Source: Siphonodentalium dalli (Eukaryota; Mollusca; Scaphopoda; Gadilida; Siphonodentaliidae). Taken from it: a stretch of 64,000 nt of DNA. A program made the translations under genes and the position numbers. This document shows, in pieces, positions 1-11,359 of the stretch. The notes under the pieces were generated by a model. That model ran no database searches, was not told where the DNA came from, and was given only the letters and a program-made list of their open reading frames with translations. The DNA lies in the NCBI GenBank assembly GCA_032622095.1, contig CP136061.1, positions 196,212,935 to 196,276,934 of the forward strand, written 5' to 3'. The stretch's first letter is position 1. Every line of letters starts with the position of its first letter.

Positions 1-480
1 GTTAAAAAGAGTTTATCCACATAAATATCCGTTACCAGAGATCGACTTCCGACGTGAACGAATCAGCACTTGCCCTTATGTTAACTGTCTGAAACAGACT
101 CATGTATGATGCATGGACAATTTTATATTTTAAACTGTTTTATTAAAAAAAAATGTATTTAAATTCAATTTCAAATTTTTTTTTTTAGATTGAACTCTGA
201 TCTGCTGTTGAACAAAAAATAATATATATTTTTTTAATTAAAAAAAAAATATTTAATTAAATTTTTAATTGTTTTCTTCTAAATTTTTAATTTTCTTTTT
301 AGATTTTTAGATTGAAACTTTCAAATTAAAAAAAAATTTAATTATAAAAAAAATTGATTTAATTTTTAATTTTTCTATTTATATTTTTAGAATGAAACTT
401 TGCTAAAATGTTTAAAAATTTTGAAAATCCAATTTAAAAAAAAATAATTTGTTTAAAAATTTTAATTTAAAACGTAAGGC
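1..480. other. AT-rich non-coding stretch
   Basis: This stretch is long A and T runs with no credible coding. It lies beyond the 3' side of the minus-strand retroelement. A similar AT-rich stretch lies on the other side near 5500-5570. No gene or RNA is seen. Confidence 0.6.
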
Positions 481-1264
481 CGTTATAATATCTTCCGGGG
501 TACCCCGAGGCACCACACCAAATTTACTTGAAATCGGTCAAGGGCTTTGGAAGAAAAATTGCAACAGACAGACAGATCACTGAATTCTTTAATATATCTA
601 AAGCAGAGAACACACATTCGTTTTGCCATTATGTGATCACTCAGATCCAAGAGACACTACCCCCACGAGTGACAGCCCTGCCACTACTGCATGGAATATT
701 TAAATGACAACACATGAGTGGGGTATGATCTCAGCTTTAATGTAACATTATAAGCTTGTCCTGCAGGTAGCCCATACGCATGGAAAACCAATTAAGCAGA
801 GCCTTCGCTCTGACGAGAAGCCGAAGCAGAGAACGCTGAAGAAATACTGCTGTACAGCGCAGGCATGAGCATGGCCCGACGAGCTAAGGTACGATTCGGA
901 GCCGGCGCCCAAGAATTGCTATGAGGCGCCCTAAGCAATAAGCACACACGGCCACCAGGGAGAAGCCCAACGAGTGCGACGCAGGAATGGCAGTAGAGAC
1001 CATGGACAGCCCAACTCCCTATGGCTAAGCACCGGCCTGGAATATTACACTCAGGCTACAGATCGAGAGCACTCTCAAATAAGCATAAGATGACTGCGCA
1101 GTCATAAACATACTAAGCTACTATTGATAAGCCACCCACCAAGTTACCAGACAGGTTATAACGCTATGGCGACACTACCACTACCACTATCTGCAGGACC
1201 GCCATAGAGTGCGCAGCACTCCCCCAAACCAGGAGCTCCATGCCCAATTACATCAATGATACAG
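481..1264. other. 3' flank / terminal region of the Ngaro-like element
   Basis: No ORF of note. Around 510-580 is a short motif common in dispersed invertebrate repeats (a phrase like ACCAAATTT followed by AAATCGGTCAAGG, then CAGACAGACAG). The part from about 600 to 1264 is higher in GC than the flanking AT-rich DNA and adjoins the SGNH coding end, so it may be the element's 3' terminal region. I looked for the split direct repeats expected of Ngaro elements and could not identify them by eye. Confidence 0.4.
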
Positions 1265-1900
1265 TTAAACCACCGGGAAAACCATAGTGTCAGATGCCAG
1301 GAAGGTCTCCAGGGCGCCCTGGAGACTATTCAGATAGATATCGTTGCCGACGGGGGAGAGATGGATCCCATCTGAACGAAACATGCCCTTATCAGAAGCG
1401 CAAATGTCTGGGTGCTTGATGCCACGACCCCGTGATGCAAGACGAAGCCCAACATACGTTGGTTAAAGTCCCGGCGCTGGCGAGCACCAATACTCGGGCG
1501 ATGGGCGTTGTGCCAATAGCGGCGCGGGAACACTTGTGACCAAATAAGGGTGCAGGCAGGCAAAGTTTCTTGCACATATGAAAGTTCCCGCTTAACACTG
1601 GCACGCAAGTCACGGTACCCACCGGCTGTGATGTCGTTCGAGCCAAGCTGGATGATGATGTGGGTAGGATGCCGAGACTGCGGACAAGCGGCGAGCTCCC
1701 GGTCGAACGTGGCGTGGAAATCGCCCCAGAGCATCCCACGAGTGCCGATCCATCGAACAGAAGCGCCGCGGCTGGACAGCTGGAGATGTTGGCCAACAGG
1801 ACGCCGCACAGCACGCTGATGAGCCCAGTAGACGTGGGACGAACCCAAGACCCAGATAATGGCTACTGAAACGAGACTAAGCAGATGTTGAGTGGATGTA
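1265..1900 (-). pseudogene. SGNH-hydrolase domain of Ngaro-like element, frameshifted near its C-terminus
   Basis: This part follows the recombinase on the minus strand and is continuous in frame with the 485-residue reading frame starting at 2787. Visible SGNH-family marks are a block-I-like segment (WVLGSSHVYWA) and a block-III segment (IIIQLGSNDI). The C-terminal block V (DGIHLS, with the expected catalytic Asp and His) is present at about 1356-1373 but in another frame, and that frame continues to a stop at 1265-1267. The domain is therefore broken by a frameshift near 1380-1400. SGNH hydrolase domains are known in some Ngaro-type retrotransposons. Their role in the element is not established. 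The family call is from motifs only. Confidence 0.7.
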
Positions 1901-2787
1901 TCGACGACAAACATCAGACCGCCACCGACCCCGGTGTTGGATGGCATGGTAAGGGGTGCCCAGATCCGCCGATAGGTAGCACCACCCGAACGAAATGAAT
2001 GTGGCGTGATATATTGTCGAGAGCCGGACGTACGCAAAGCCTGACGGAGCACGGCCCGAAACTGCGCGACTGTGAGCGGGGTCTGAGCCTGGTGAGAAAG
2101 GAACAGTCCCGACCGGGAGCCGCGAATGGCAAGAAATGTGGTGGCCGCGCGCAGCGGGCAGATATGTGGATCAGTCGGCAGGCACGGAATGCGAGTATGA
2201 GCGGGAGGACCACATTGGTTCGTTTTAGAATGCCGGAGCCAAACGTCAATGGCGGAGCCGCTCAACGAGACATCGCGAAGAAATATAGCATGTCCAAAGT
2301 CGGCCTTTGACACAGCGGCCAGTTCCCCCACGCGGAACAGTCCAAAAAAGGCCATCGTAAAGGCAGACGTCAACAAAGCGACCTCATGGGGCGACGAGCA
2401 GATGCGAGGAAGCACGCGGAGCAAGTTGCGCAGCAAAGGTATTGTCACTGGAGCAGGACGAGAGGATGAAGGCGTCAAGCGACGGACACCGGTCAATAGT
2501 TGGCGAATGAGGTAAGTCGAAGTGGGATCTCGCATACCCCGGAGTCGATGCTGCCGACCGATGGCAGCAAGGTAGGTGGAAATGGTTGAAGCAGAATGCT
2601 GGGAGCGATGAAGCCCCGCGATAAACCCGACGATAGCGTGTTCCGGGAGCGGCCAGGAAACGGCCAAGCGATGCTGGTGTGCGAAATCGAGATAAGCCCG
2701 TATGGCGGTGCGATACGTGCGGTGATTTTTTGGCGCCCGGGAGGAAGTCAAAAGCAGCGTTACATGTCGACGCAGGTCCACAGGCAC
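1877..2787 (-). pseudogene. Tyrosine recombinase of Ngaro-like element, frameshifted before the catalytic Tyr
   Basis: In DIRS/Ngaro retrotransposons a tyrosine recombinase integrates the DNA copy in place of a DDE integrase. The 485-residue frame starting at 2787 shows an N-terminal SAM-like helical part, the first catalytic Arg in GLFRVGELA (about residue 152), a Lys in HSKTN (about 188) and the H-x-x-R box in TPHSFRSGGAT (about 263-266). After that the frame is lost. The box-III Trp (HRGRWRSDV) and the catalytic Tyr (RRYIH, Tyr codon at 1898-1900) read in another frame that ends in TAG at 1877-1879. The shift lies near 1960-1977. The start overlaps the end of the RT frame by 28 bp, a compact arrangement typical of retroelements. 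Confidence 0.8.
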
Positions 2788-4022
2788 CTGGGAAATGGTG
2801 TTGGTGTTCGGGCGGCGGACGGCGCCAGTCGACGGAAACGTTTCATCTGGAAACGAGAGAGGCTGTCAGCGAGAGCATTATCACGAGACGCGATCCACGA
2901 AGCACGCAAGGAGATGTTGTGAGACAGGAGCAGCAGGACCAGCTGGCGCAACAGGGCCATGAGCGGCTTGCATTTGGAAGTTTGGTCGTTGATGGCGCGG
3001 ACCACGGTAATGTTATCACAGTGTAAATGGAGGCGATGATTCCGGAGGCGACGCCCCCAGACGCTGATGGCCACTAAGACGGGGAACATCTCGAGGACAC
3101 CCATATTGCGTGTCAGGCCCAAAGCATGCCAAGGAAGGGGCCACTTGCCAAAAGCCCAAAGGCCGTTGAAATAAGAGCCAAAGCCGCCGGACTGACCACC
3201 ACAAGCGTCCGTGTGGAAATTGATGTCGGTATCATGGAGCCAGGTCGCAGAAGGGAAAAGGTAGATCCCATTGAATGACGTGAAGAACTGTAACCACGTG
3301 GCCAAATCAGAACGCATGCCAGAATTAATTCTGATTTTGTGATGCGGCTTAGAAAATCCCTGCAGGGCATCAATCAGGCGACGACAAAATGGGCGGCCCG
3401 GACGAACCGCCTTGCACGCAAATTGTAATGAGCCAATGAGCGACTGTAGTTCACGGACCGAGATTTTACGGCAGCGCAAAGCCATAGAGATTTTGGACTG
3501 AATAGCTGTGAGCTTCTCAGCAGGGAGACGCACCGCGTTAGCCAACGTATCGAGTTCGAGACCAAGGTAGCAGAGCTTCGAGGTGGGCGAGACCGTTTTG
3601 TCATGAGCAATAGGTACGCCAAGATCAGAGCAAACGCGATGAAACATGTCAAGACTGTCTGAGGCCTGGGACGTGGCTGGCGGACCACAGAACAGGAAGT
3701 CATCGCAGTAGTGCAAGATGTGTGGGTTGCCGGACCGCTGCTTAACAACCCATTCCAAAAATGTCGAGAATTTTTCAAAAGTTGCGCACGACACGCTGCA
3801 GCCGAAAGGTAAGCATTTGTCGAAATAATACATGTCGTCCAGTTTAAAACCAAGTTGATCGAAATCGCAGTTGATCGTACACCTGCCGGGCAGATCCCCC
3901 ACATTTAGTAGCCGCCCAACGAATGGTGCGCAGGTAACGCAAAAGGGGCTGGGCCGACGATTCAGGGTGAACGTCGAGGTACACCGAAATGAAAGTGAGA
4001 AAAGCATCGGTCCACGAGTCAA
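2760..4022 (-). pseudogene. Reverse transcriptase-RNase H of Ngaro/DIRS-like element, N-terminally deleted
   Basis: The 420-residue frame carries the palm of a DIRS-clade reverse transcriptase: YYFDKCLPFGCSVSC (about 65-79) and the YCDD catalytic box (105-108). An RNase H domain follows with HTDACGGQ (Asp 272), LEMFP (Glu 311), HCDN (Asp 336) and NALADSLSR (Asp 386). The part before residue about 53 does not look like RT. The fingers and motif A, with its own catalytic Asp (usually followed by SAFR), are missing. Upstream Gag-like sequence runs almost straight into motif B, so an internal deletion has probably joined the two. The protein could not be a working RT. Confidence 0.85.
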
Positions 4023-4986
4023 CAGACGTTATTGGAGCAGCATGCCCGCTTGGCGCAACGCGGATTCGCCCGGAAGCAGAGACAACCAACTGATGGGGGT
4101 CAACTGTATGAATAGAGGCGGCGGGTTCCTGCAGCTGATCCAAATTGATAACATCGCCCCGGAAAATTTTGTCGCGAATAGATCGGGAAACGTGAGAGCC
4201 ATAGCCGTCTGCCGCCGTAGGAATCGGCAAGGAGGCGTCCCAAGGGGAGACCAGCGAGGATGGAAAACTAAATAAGGCATTACCCGGATCAGTTCTGTCT
4301 CTTGCCGGAGCGTTCGGTCGGTGTATCACTGAAGCCACACGGGAATCCTCGCGGCGGCGGAGAGAAGTGGAGCTGTCATCAGAACTGCTGCGTCGACGGG
4401 TCGACAAAGGAGACGCTGATGGTGACCTGGATCCATAGCGCGGAAACTTGGGGCGCGGAGAACCATCCTGTCGGCGACTAGCCTGGCGACGAGACTGACG
4501 ACTGGGCTGACGACGAGGCTGACGAACAGGATCGCGGCCACGGGAATGGGAAACCCGGCCACGGGAGGCGCGGCGTCCCCGTCCAGAGCCACGAGCAGGC
4601 CTGCCACGCGAATGCTGCCCACGGCCGCGCACCCGTGAATCAGCCACAGATGACACACTGGCCGAAACCCGAGAAGAAGGCCCAACACGGTCACTGGAAG
4701 CAGGACCAGCACGAGACGAGCTGGCAGACGCATCCTGGCGACTGCTACGAGACGAACGGTCGCGGGCCCGACCGCGAGATCCCGTACGAACCATATGAGA
4801 AATATGTGATTGCCACCGAATGACAAACACAAACAGGGAAACACGTGCGCGACCCACGAAAATAGGTAACGCCGACGCATCAGGACGCAGACAGAACGCA
4901 CAAGGAACAAGATGATAGACGAATAAATGAAGGCTGGCGAAGAAACACGGTGACGGATGGAAACAGATAGGAATTTGACGACTCAC
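3844..4986 (-). CDS. Gag-like ORF of Ngaro-like element
   Basis: This 380-residue frame precedes the RT on the same strand and overlaps its start by about 180 bp. It has a hydrophobic N-terminus (the true start may be the internal Met at about residue 65, MVRTGSRGRARD), then a long Arg/Ser/Gly-rich basic region (about 70-215) suited to nucleic-acid binding, then a more ordered part (about 215-350). No zinc knuckle is seen. The position and composition match the first ORF of DIRS/Ngaro elements. The last residues read through the deletion junction (about 3870-3900), so the natural C-terminus is lost. Confidence is good that this is element-encoded and lower for its exact ends. Confidence 0.65.
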   Translation of the reverse strand: MSRQIPICFHPSPCFFASLHLFVYHLVPCAFCLRPDASALPIFVGRARVSLFVFVIRWQSHISHMVRTGSRGRARDRSSRSSRQDASASSSRAGPASSDRVGPSSRVSASVSSVADSRVRGRGQHSRGRPARGSGRGRRASRGRVSHSRGRDPVRQPRRQPSRQSRRQASRRQDGSPRPKFPRYGSRSPSASPLSTRRRSSSDDSSTSLRRREDSRVASVIHRPNAPARDRTDPGNALFSFPSSLVSPWDASLPIPTAADGYGSHVSRSIRDKIFRGDVINLDQLQEPAASIHTVDPHQLVVSASGRIRVAPSGHAAPITSVDSWTDAFLTFISVYLDVHPESSAQPLLRYLRTIRWAATKCGGSARQVYDQLRFRSTWF

Positions 4987-5640
4987 AACCGAGCGTGGTG
5001 CGTATAATTCAAGAATGAATTGCTTTTTCAGTTACCGGAAGGAGGCAGCATTCCGTGCGGATGTAAAATGCGGACTTTAAGTTCGGCCGATACGGAACGG
5101 ATCGTACCGAAAAACCGGAATGTCTGCCGGATGACAGGATCAAAGAACCACATAAATCACCCGAACCTTATCGGCCCTGGGTGCATTAAATGTGAAAATT
5201 ATGACAAGTGTCATGATAAATGAAAAACATTGTTATAATCATGGATAAATTTATAATATCATGCCGCAAATATAAATCTCAGTATATTATGAATTGACAA
5301 CAAAAAAGTTGTTTGAATATAGCCAATTTAACACTGAAAGTATGCATTGATATCAAAATTAGGGTGAAGAATGATGGCAGCAGAATTTTCAATGCAGCCA
5401 TTGGCCGGCTCAGTCGCCGATTGGTCGAAAATATCCGCTAAGAATTATTTGATTGACAGCTGTGGAAAGGTCCATTTCAACCAAATTTGGTGTGGTGAAT
5501 TAAACAAAATTAATTAAAAACAGAATTAATTTTGTTTTTAAAAATCAAACTGTTTAAACGATCAAAATATGTGCGAAGCGCACATGGGCTGCTTCTGTCT
5601 AAGATCAAAGGGGCCGCAAGCCCCCCCCCCCCCCGACGCT
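4987..5640. other. 5' flank of Ngaro-like element, AT-rich, with a C homopolymer
   Basis: No convincing gene. It includes an AT-rich part near 5500-5570, a phrase (AAATTTGGTGTGGTG, about 5481-5495) that recurs inverted near 510-530 on the other side of the retroelement, and a run of 17 or more C at about 5619-5635. Confidence 0.5.
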
Positions 5641-6012
5641 AGCATGTATGTTATACCAGAAAATTCGAAATAATATCACTACTAATTGATATAAGCTTTT
5701 CAAGACAGCTATGGGTCTAAATTTTATTCATATTTATTATTGTATACTCAGGAAAATATATAAAACTTGTTATATGAAGATATAGATCATCTTTAAAATA
5801 GTAATTGTTAGCTTTTAAAATGTTAATACTATATATGCCGATAGAACATCTGGGTAGAACAACAAATGCTTGCATATGGTCTATGGTCACATGTGACTCT
5901 GCAAACAGTATTTACTGAAGTGTCAGAAAACACCTTGCTTCTAAATTCAGATGTTTGGTTGTGGCATAAATTTATACCCGATTCGTCATCTCGAGTTAAA
6001 CCCCAAGGTTTA

Positions 6013-7373
6013 GGGCGCGTACACATGAAGCTGCAAGAAAATATCTGCAAGAAAATATCGGGTAAAATTGCACACTGATATTTTCATGCTGCAAAGATTA
6101 CGCCCGTGAGAACGCGGCGGTTTAGACGGTTTTGATTGAGCTCAATCAGAACAGTATTAGGGCGCGTACACATGACGGGCAAGAAAATATCAGGTATGCC
6201 CCATGTGACTTACTTGACCAATGAAATAAATAATACCGGAAAATATCCGACGAAGACAGCGCGCTGATATTTTATCGCCAGTTGGTGATAAGTGTTCACC
6301 TTGATTGGTGGCCATCGGTAACCGTTAACTAATCTCCATAAGGGACACGCTGGTAACCGTTCACGCACTCGAGTTATGATCCATCAATATTATCGTCTGT
6401 TTCAACAATTGACTTCGTAATTCCATTTTGGATTGTTTGACATAATCGCTGAGCAATTATATGGATATGTGTGGAGACATATATCTTTTGAAGGTTTCCG
6501 CTGACGGAGGATGTCCGTGGATTTCCAACTGCACCCCCTCTTGAATGATGAATCGGGCCAAAGACCCAATAATTTAATTTGCACAACTTCCATCGTCTTT
6601 GAATTTCCCATCTGGTACCTCACATGTCTTGAATTTTGACTGGACACCGGGGAGGGAGGGGCCTAGAAGAAATTCCAAACCAATATTTGACCAAAGTAGG
6701 AAGAAATGGAAATGTTGGTCTAAAACCACTAATTCCACATACATTAATGGTTGAAAAATCAGACTCAATTTCAAACCATTGTTGGTGTGAAATTTCCAAC
6801 TAATATTGTTTCCAACTGGTGAAAACTTTGGCCATAGTTGACGGGGGTCTCATGTCCCCACATGCACCCATGTAAGTTCGGTAACGTAATGTACACCACA
6901 GCCCCATGAACCAAGAAACAATCTCCTGAAAACTTCATATGGGGTCTCAATGGGGGTGGGGTCATCCGATTTGCCACAAAACCATAATAACATTTGTCAC
7001 CACACATATGCATACACTATGAAATTATAACATTTTCAATTTCCAAATAACGTGACCACTTTCTCATTATGCAGAATGTCTTTATGCATGAGATCAGCAA
7101 CGTTGCTACATGTCGGTGGGTGCCTAATCCCACCCGACTTCGGTAATACATGTCAACAGTTGGAAATTTCACAAAGCTATGAATTGCCAAAATGGACTAT
7201 AGGTTATTTACCGGACGCAATTCACTTGAACCAGCATGACTAATACTGTTCTGATTGAGCTCAATCAACGCCGTTTAAACCGCCGCGTTCTCACGGGCGT
7301 AATCTTTGCAGCAAGAAAATATCAGTGTGCAATTTGACCTGATATTTTCTTACAGCTTCATGTGTACGCGCCC
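6013..7373. mobile_element. Inverted-repeat element X, TTA-flanked, TIR GGGCGCGTACACATG
   Basis: About 145 bp at 6013-6156 recurs as its reverse complement at 7250-7373. The outer ends are GGGCGCGTACACATG and each is flanked by TTA (6010-6012 and 7374-7376), as expected of PIF/Harbinger-type transposition. No transposase is present, so this is a non-autonomous element. Its interior is shared with element Y. Confidence 0.6.
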
Positions 7374-9076
7374 TTAGTCATGCTGGTTCAGGAGATTGTT
7401 GCTTGGTGCATGGGACTGTGGTGTACATATAGAATACACACGTAGTGTTTCTGAATACCAAATTTACACCACGAGTGGGATTGATGATTTACCACACGAG
7501 CTTTAGCGAGTGTGGTAAATCATCAATCCCACGAGTGGTGTAAATTTGGTATTCAGAAACATTACGTGTGTATTTTGTTTATACCATGACCGGTACAGGA
7601 GCAAAACATGCTATGAAATCGAAATAAATCCACTTAAATTAAGACGATTCTGTCACACCATTCACAATCATCCCCGTTGTGTTCCCCACACTTAGCCGTT
7701 CATCGACGTACACTATCACAGCTGATCAGGCGTATTGATACATTGAATTAGGTCAGCACTCAATTGTACGAATATGACATCAGTGTAGCCAATTCATAAT
7801 AAACTGTAATGAAACCGCCATAAATAAACAACATGAATATATTTGGGAATACGACTTTAATGAATATAAATATAAAACATTGCGGGAACTTTTTTTTTCT
7901 CCGCCGGACAGTCAACAGGAAACCACGAAAGACATTTTGAAATCCACCGTTTGTTGTTCGAGTTTGTTACGTCTATTTCTTGAAATATATGTTCAATTTG
8001 CTGATCTGGATGTGATTTCCACGGAATTAACTGTTCGTTTTTATCGCATAAGTGAGTATAATATTCAATTGAATCGAAAGTATCAAATTGTTTTCATCGC
8101 GAAGCGCTACGTTTTAAAAATAGAGTCATTTTGATCGAGGTCACGGAAGGTTAATGAAAGGTCAACTCGGATGTAGTTCTACTATGGGTATAAACTTTAA
8201 CCATTGAAATGCCATTCAAACGTGTTACCCACAGTAGACACGTGTTACCCATGGTCGGACTCCTGTTCACACACAGTAGGGTGTACAGCACAAATATATT
8301 ATATAGCATGTTTGACAATTGTTTGTACACAGTACAATAGGGAGTCATGGTATAAATTACGTTACCGAACTTACATGGGTGCATGTGGGGACATGGGGAC
8401 AACTTGGAAACAATATTAGTTGGAAATTTCACACCAACAATGGTTTGAAATTGTTCTTGTAGTCTGATTTTTCAACCATTAATGTATGTGGAATTAGTGG
8501 TTTTAGACTAACATTTGCATTTTTCCAACTTTGGTCAAATTATTGGTTTGGAATTTCTTCTAGGCCCCTCCCTCCCCGGTGTCCAGTCAAAATTCAAGGT
8601 ATGTGAGGTACCATATGGGAAATTCAAAGACGATGGGTGGTGTGCAAATTCAATTATGTGATCTTGGGTTTTTGGCCCGATTCAAGAGGGGATGCAGTTG
8701 GAAATCCATGGACATCCTCCGTCAGCGCGGAAACCCTCAAAAGATATATGTCACCACACATATCCATATAATAGCTCAGCGATTATGTCAAACAATCCAA
8801 AATGGAATTACGAAGTCAATTGTTGAAACAGGCGATAATATTGTATTATTGATGGATCATAACTCGAGTGCGTGAACGGTTACCAGCGTGTCCCTTATAG
8901 AGATTAGTTAACGGATACCGATGGCCACCAATCAAGGTGAACACATATCACCAAATGGCGATAAAATATCAGCGCGCTGCCTTCGTCGGATATTTTGCGG
9001 TATTATTTATTTGATTGGTCAAGTAAGTCACATGGGGCATACCTGATATTTTCTTGCCCGCCATGTGTACGCGCCC
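6160..9076. mobile_element. Inverted-repeat element Y, long arms, TTA-flanked
   Basis: Arms of roughly 700 bp (about 6160-6900 and 8350-9076) are reverse complements of each other with scattered mismatches. The termini read GGGCGCGTACACATG and are flanked by TTA at 6157-6159 and 9077-9079. Short reading frames in the two arms are mirror copies, not genes. No transposase is seen. Y overlaps X without being nested in it. Confidence 0.65.
7433..7574. repeat. Near-perfect 142-bp palindrome
   Basis: The left half from 7433 is repeated as its reverse complement to 7574 around a tiny loop (CGAGCTTTAGCGAG). It would fold into a long cruciform or hairpin. The same style of centre (ACGAGTGGCTTTAGCC) occurs in the palindrome at 22235-22389. 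Confidence 0.85.
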
Positions 9077-9412
9077 TTAAGATCGAAATTGAAACGGTCA
9101 CTTTGTATTCATATCACCGCTTGGATTATAAGATAATGTAAGAATGAATCGTGACCGAATCAATTCGTCCGGTGATATTAGTAGTACGATTCTTATTTAT
9201 ATCCGCTCATATCACTCATACTAATGGTGCTGGTTAAATATACATGTACTGTTACACCCTAGACATGGTTTATGTTATACAGTTCACACGCGCTAATCGG
9301 AATTTCCAATTTATTCAGCCTATGCGGCGCTGTGGTTTCTCATTCGGATTCTCGTAATATTATAATGGCTTTTTGACGTCTTATCAGCTTCTCTTCGACA
9401 GATATACGATAT

Positions 9413-9680
9413 TAAAGTGATGTGAAACACACAGGTAGGGTGATCAAATAGAAATGGAGAAAAATCTTGCGCAAAGTAGTATCTTTTACAAATATTATGT
9501 CAAAATTCACAACAAACACTGCCGTTTTTATATATTAATTAATTACAGTGACTCCGAGTCACTGTATTTAATTAATATATAAAAACGGCAGTAGCAAAAT
9601 CATTTTCGTTAGCTTATCGCAGAGAGTAGCATCCGGAATCGAGAAGTAAATATTTACAATTGCGCGTAGTTCAGACGATG
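9413..9680. repeat. Dispersed repeat with internal palindrome
   Basis: The segment from 9413 resembles 58554-58740 over about 200 bp. The copy here carries a perfect inverted repeat at about 9522-9590 centred on GACTCCGAGTC, which the other copy lacks on its right-hand side. No coding is seen. Confidence 0.6.
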
Positions 9681-10119
9681 TTTTCTATGGTGTGGTAAGG
9701 TCGATTTGTTTGAAATTTTCGGCGATGTCACTAGAATGCTATATTCCTCAAGTTGGCATGTAGCGTCTGAATATTAACATATTAGTTTCTCCCGAATAAA
9801 TACATAATATGTCTTTAGACAGTATGGTTTGTCACATTCTCATAATGAATTAATAATACATTTCTGGACAACAAAGTTTAAACTCGTGATCACTAGTTGG
9901 GCCATGGTGTTGTCTGGATGTTGAAACCCACCCGCTTTGAACCATAATATCGAATTAGATAAAATTGGTTTAGACAGTATTTATTTACTCTATGCCATAA
10001 AAACGTGTACATCAGACAGAGTATTGAACATTATATGATTTAGATAATTATGATAACATGATTTAGTTCAGACGAGGGCGATGATGATATAACAGCAAGC
10101 GTGTCGCCGCTTATATTAA

Positions 10120-10465
10120 AGGGGGACTGTACACTGAATCGGGCAATTTTTGGGACCATCTCCTTTTATACGCAACAGAATATATGCAACAAATGAATGA
10201 ATTTGAGCCATGGATGAGTGCAAAATACACTCATTTACCGTATGAACGATACAAAAAACATGGTAATTATAACGAAAATGAATTTATGACTCCAGCCATA
10301 ATTTCATTTTCATTATAATTACCATGTTGTTTCCATTGTTTATAGAGCACATGGGTGTATTTTGCACAAATATATTGCTTAAATTAATTCATTTGTTGCA
10401 TATATTCCGTTGAGTATAAAAGGAGATGGTCCCATAAATGTCAGGATTTAGTGTACAGTCCCCTT
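10120..10465. mobile_element. TTAA-flanked MITE (piggyBac-like)
   Basis: The ends AGGGGGACTGTACACT and AGTGTACAGTCCCCTT are inverted, and TTAA flanks both sides (10116-10119 and 10466-10469), the exact target of piggyBac-type transposons. It has imperfect inverted subterminal sequence and no ORF. A related one-sided copy lies near 24104-24270. Confidence 0.75.
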
Positions 10466-10609
10466 TTAAGTTATCTCAGCAAAGAAAAACATGCAAGGTA
10501 TACTGCAGAAAGAGCGAATGGCAAGAGGCCGTATTGATGAGAAAATGTTGAAGAGAACAAGCAGGCTGAGGGGAATTGAAATGATCAGACAACAAAACAT
10601 TACAAAAAC

Positions 10610-10870
10610 AAAACGACAGGTGTGTTAATGGGTTTGTTGATACAACGCGAGTGCTAGCGCGGAACGATAGAACGAGAGGAGCAGCCTCGAGTTTTATCCT
10701 TCCTCGATAACACAAGTGTTGTATCGACAAACTCATTACACACCTGGTGTTCTGTGTTTATTACACGCCAGCCGTCCTAGAATATGTAGATTAAAACAGA
10801 TTTACAAGGTTTATTCAGGCACATGATGGGCTACTTTTTATGATGATGCTTTTATTTATAGTTCTGCAAG
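10610..10870. repeat. Dispersed palindromic repeat, intact reference copy
   Basis: An inverted repeat at about 10615-10745 (GGGTTTGTTGATAC and its complement) is followed by a unique-looking tail. The same sequence is found split at 13620-13736 and 19867-19985, where the foldback element has inserted. This copy therefore serves as the empty site. Confidence 0.7.
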
Positions 10871-10879
10871 AGAATTATA

Positions 10880-11354
10880 AAACTGATATTTTCAACGATG
10901 AGAAATGTTCGGGCGCGAATAAGTTAAGGACGCTCCGTGTAGTCAAACAACATTATACGCAAGATCTTATCTTAATATTGTCCAGAATACCGACACAAAA
11001 ATTATGTTTTGTAAACTAAGAGTTAGTAATCATAACTTGGAAATTGAAAAGGGTCGCCATAGACAGCCAAAAGTGTCACTTGATGAAAGAATTTGTTGGA
11101 AATGTAACATGGAGGTTGATAACGAAGAACACTTCCTTATGCGCTGCAACACATATGATAAGATGCGTAAACACTTCTTTTGTGAGATAGGGATGATGAG
11201 TGATAAATTTATTGGATTGAATGATGGCCAAAAATTTCAATATATAATGCGAAACAACGAGTCTCATACATCTCATTATTTTCCCACTTTTTGGGCCTCG
11301 ATATTTGACCATCAAAACATCCCATGCATGGGCCAATGTATAGTCGGTCGGTAG
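10880..11354 (+). pseudogene. 3' remnant of a non-LTR (LINE) retrotransposon ORF2
   Basis: A 116-residue frame from 11004 contains LRVSNHNLEIEKGRH and then a zinc-binding pattern with two close Cys (ICWKC), EEHFLMRC and a Tyr-rich helix. This layout is familiar at the C-terminus of many animal LINE ORF2 proteins, after the reverse transcriptase. Upstream in another frame are short matching pieces (RIPTQKLCF), so the copy is frameshifted. No RT palm motif is present. Only the tail survives. Confidence 0.55.
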
Positions 11355-11359
11355 AGGCA

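Noticed and set aside
5615-5640. C run (and the G run at about 19219-19243)
   Set aside because: Simple homopolymers, whose lengths are probably unreliable. No function is inferred.
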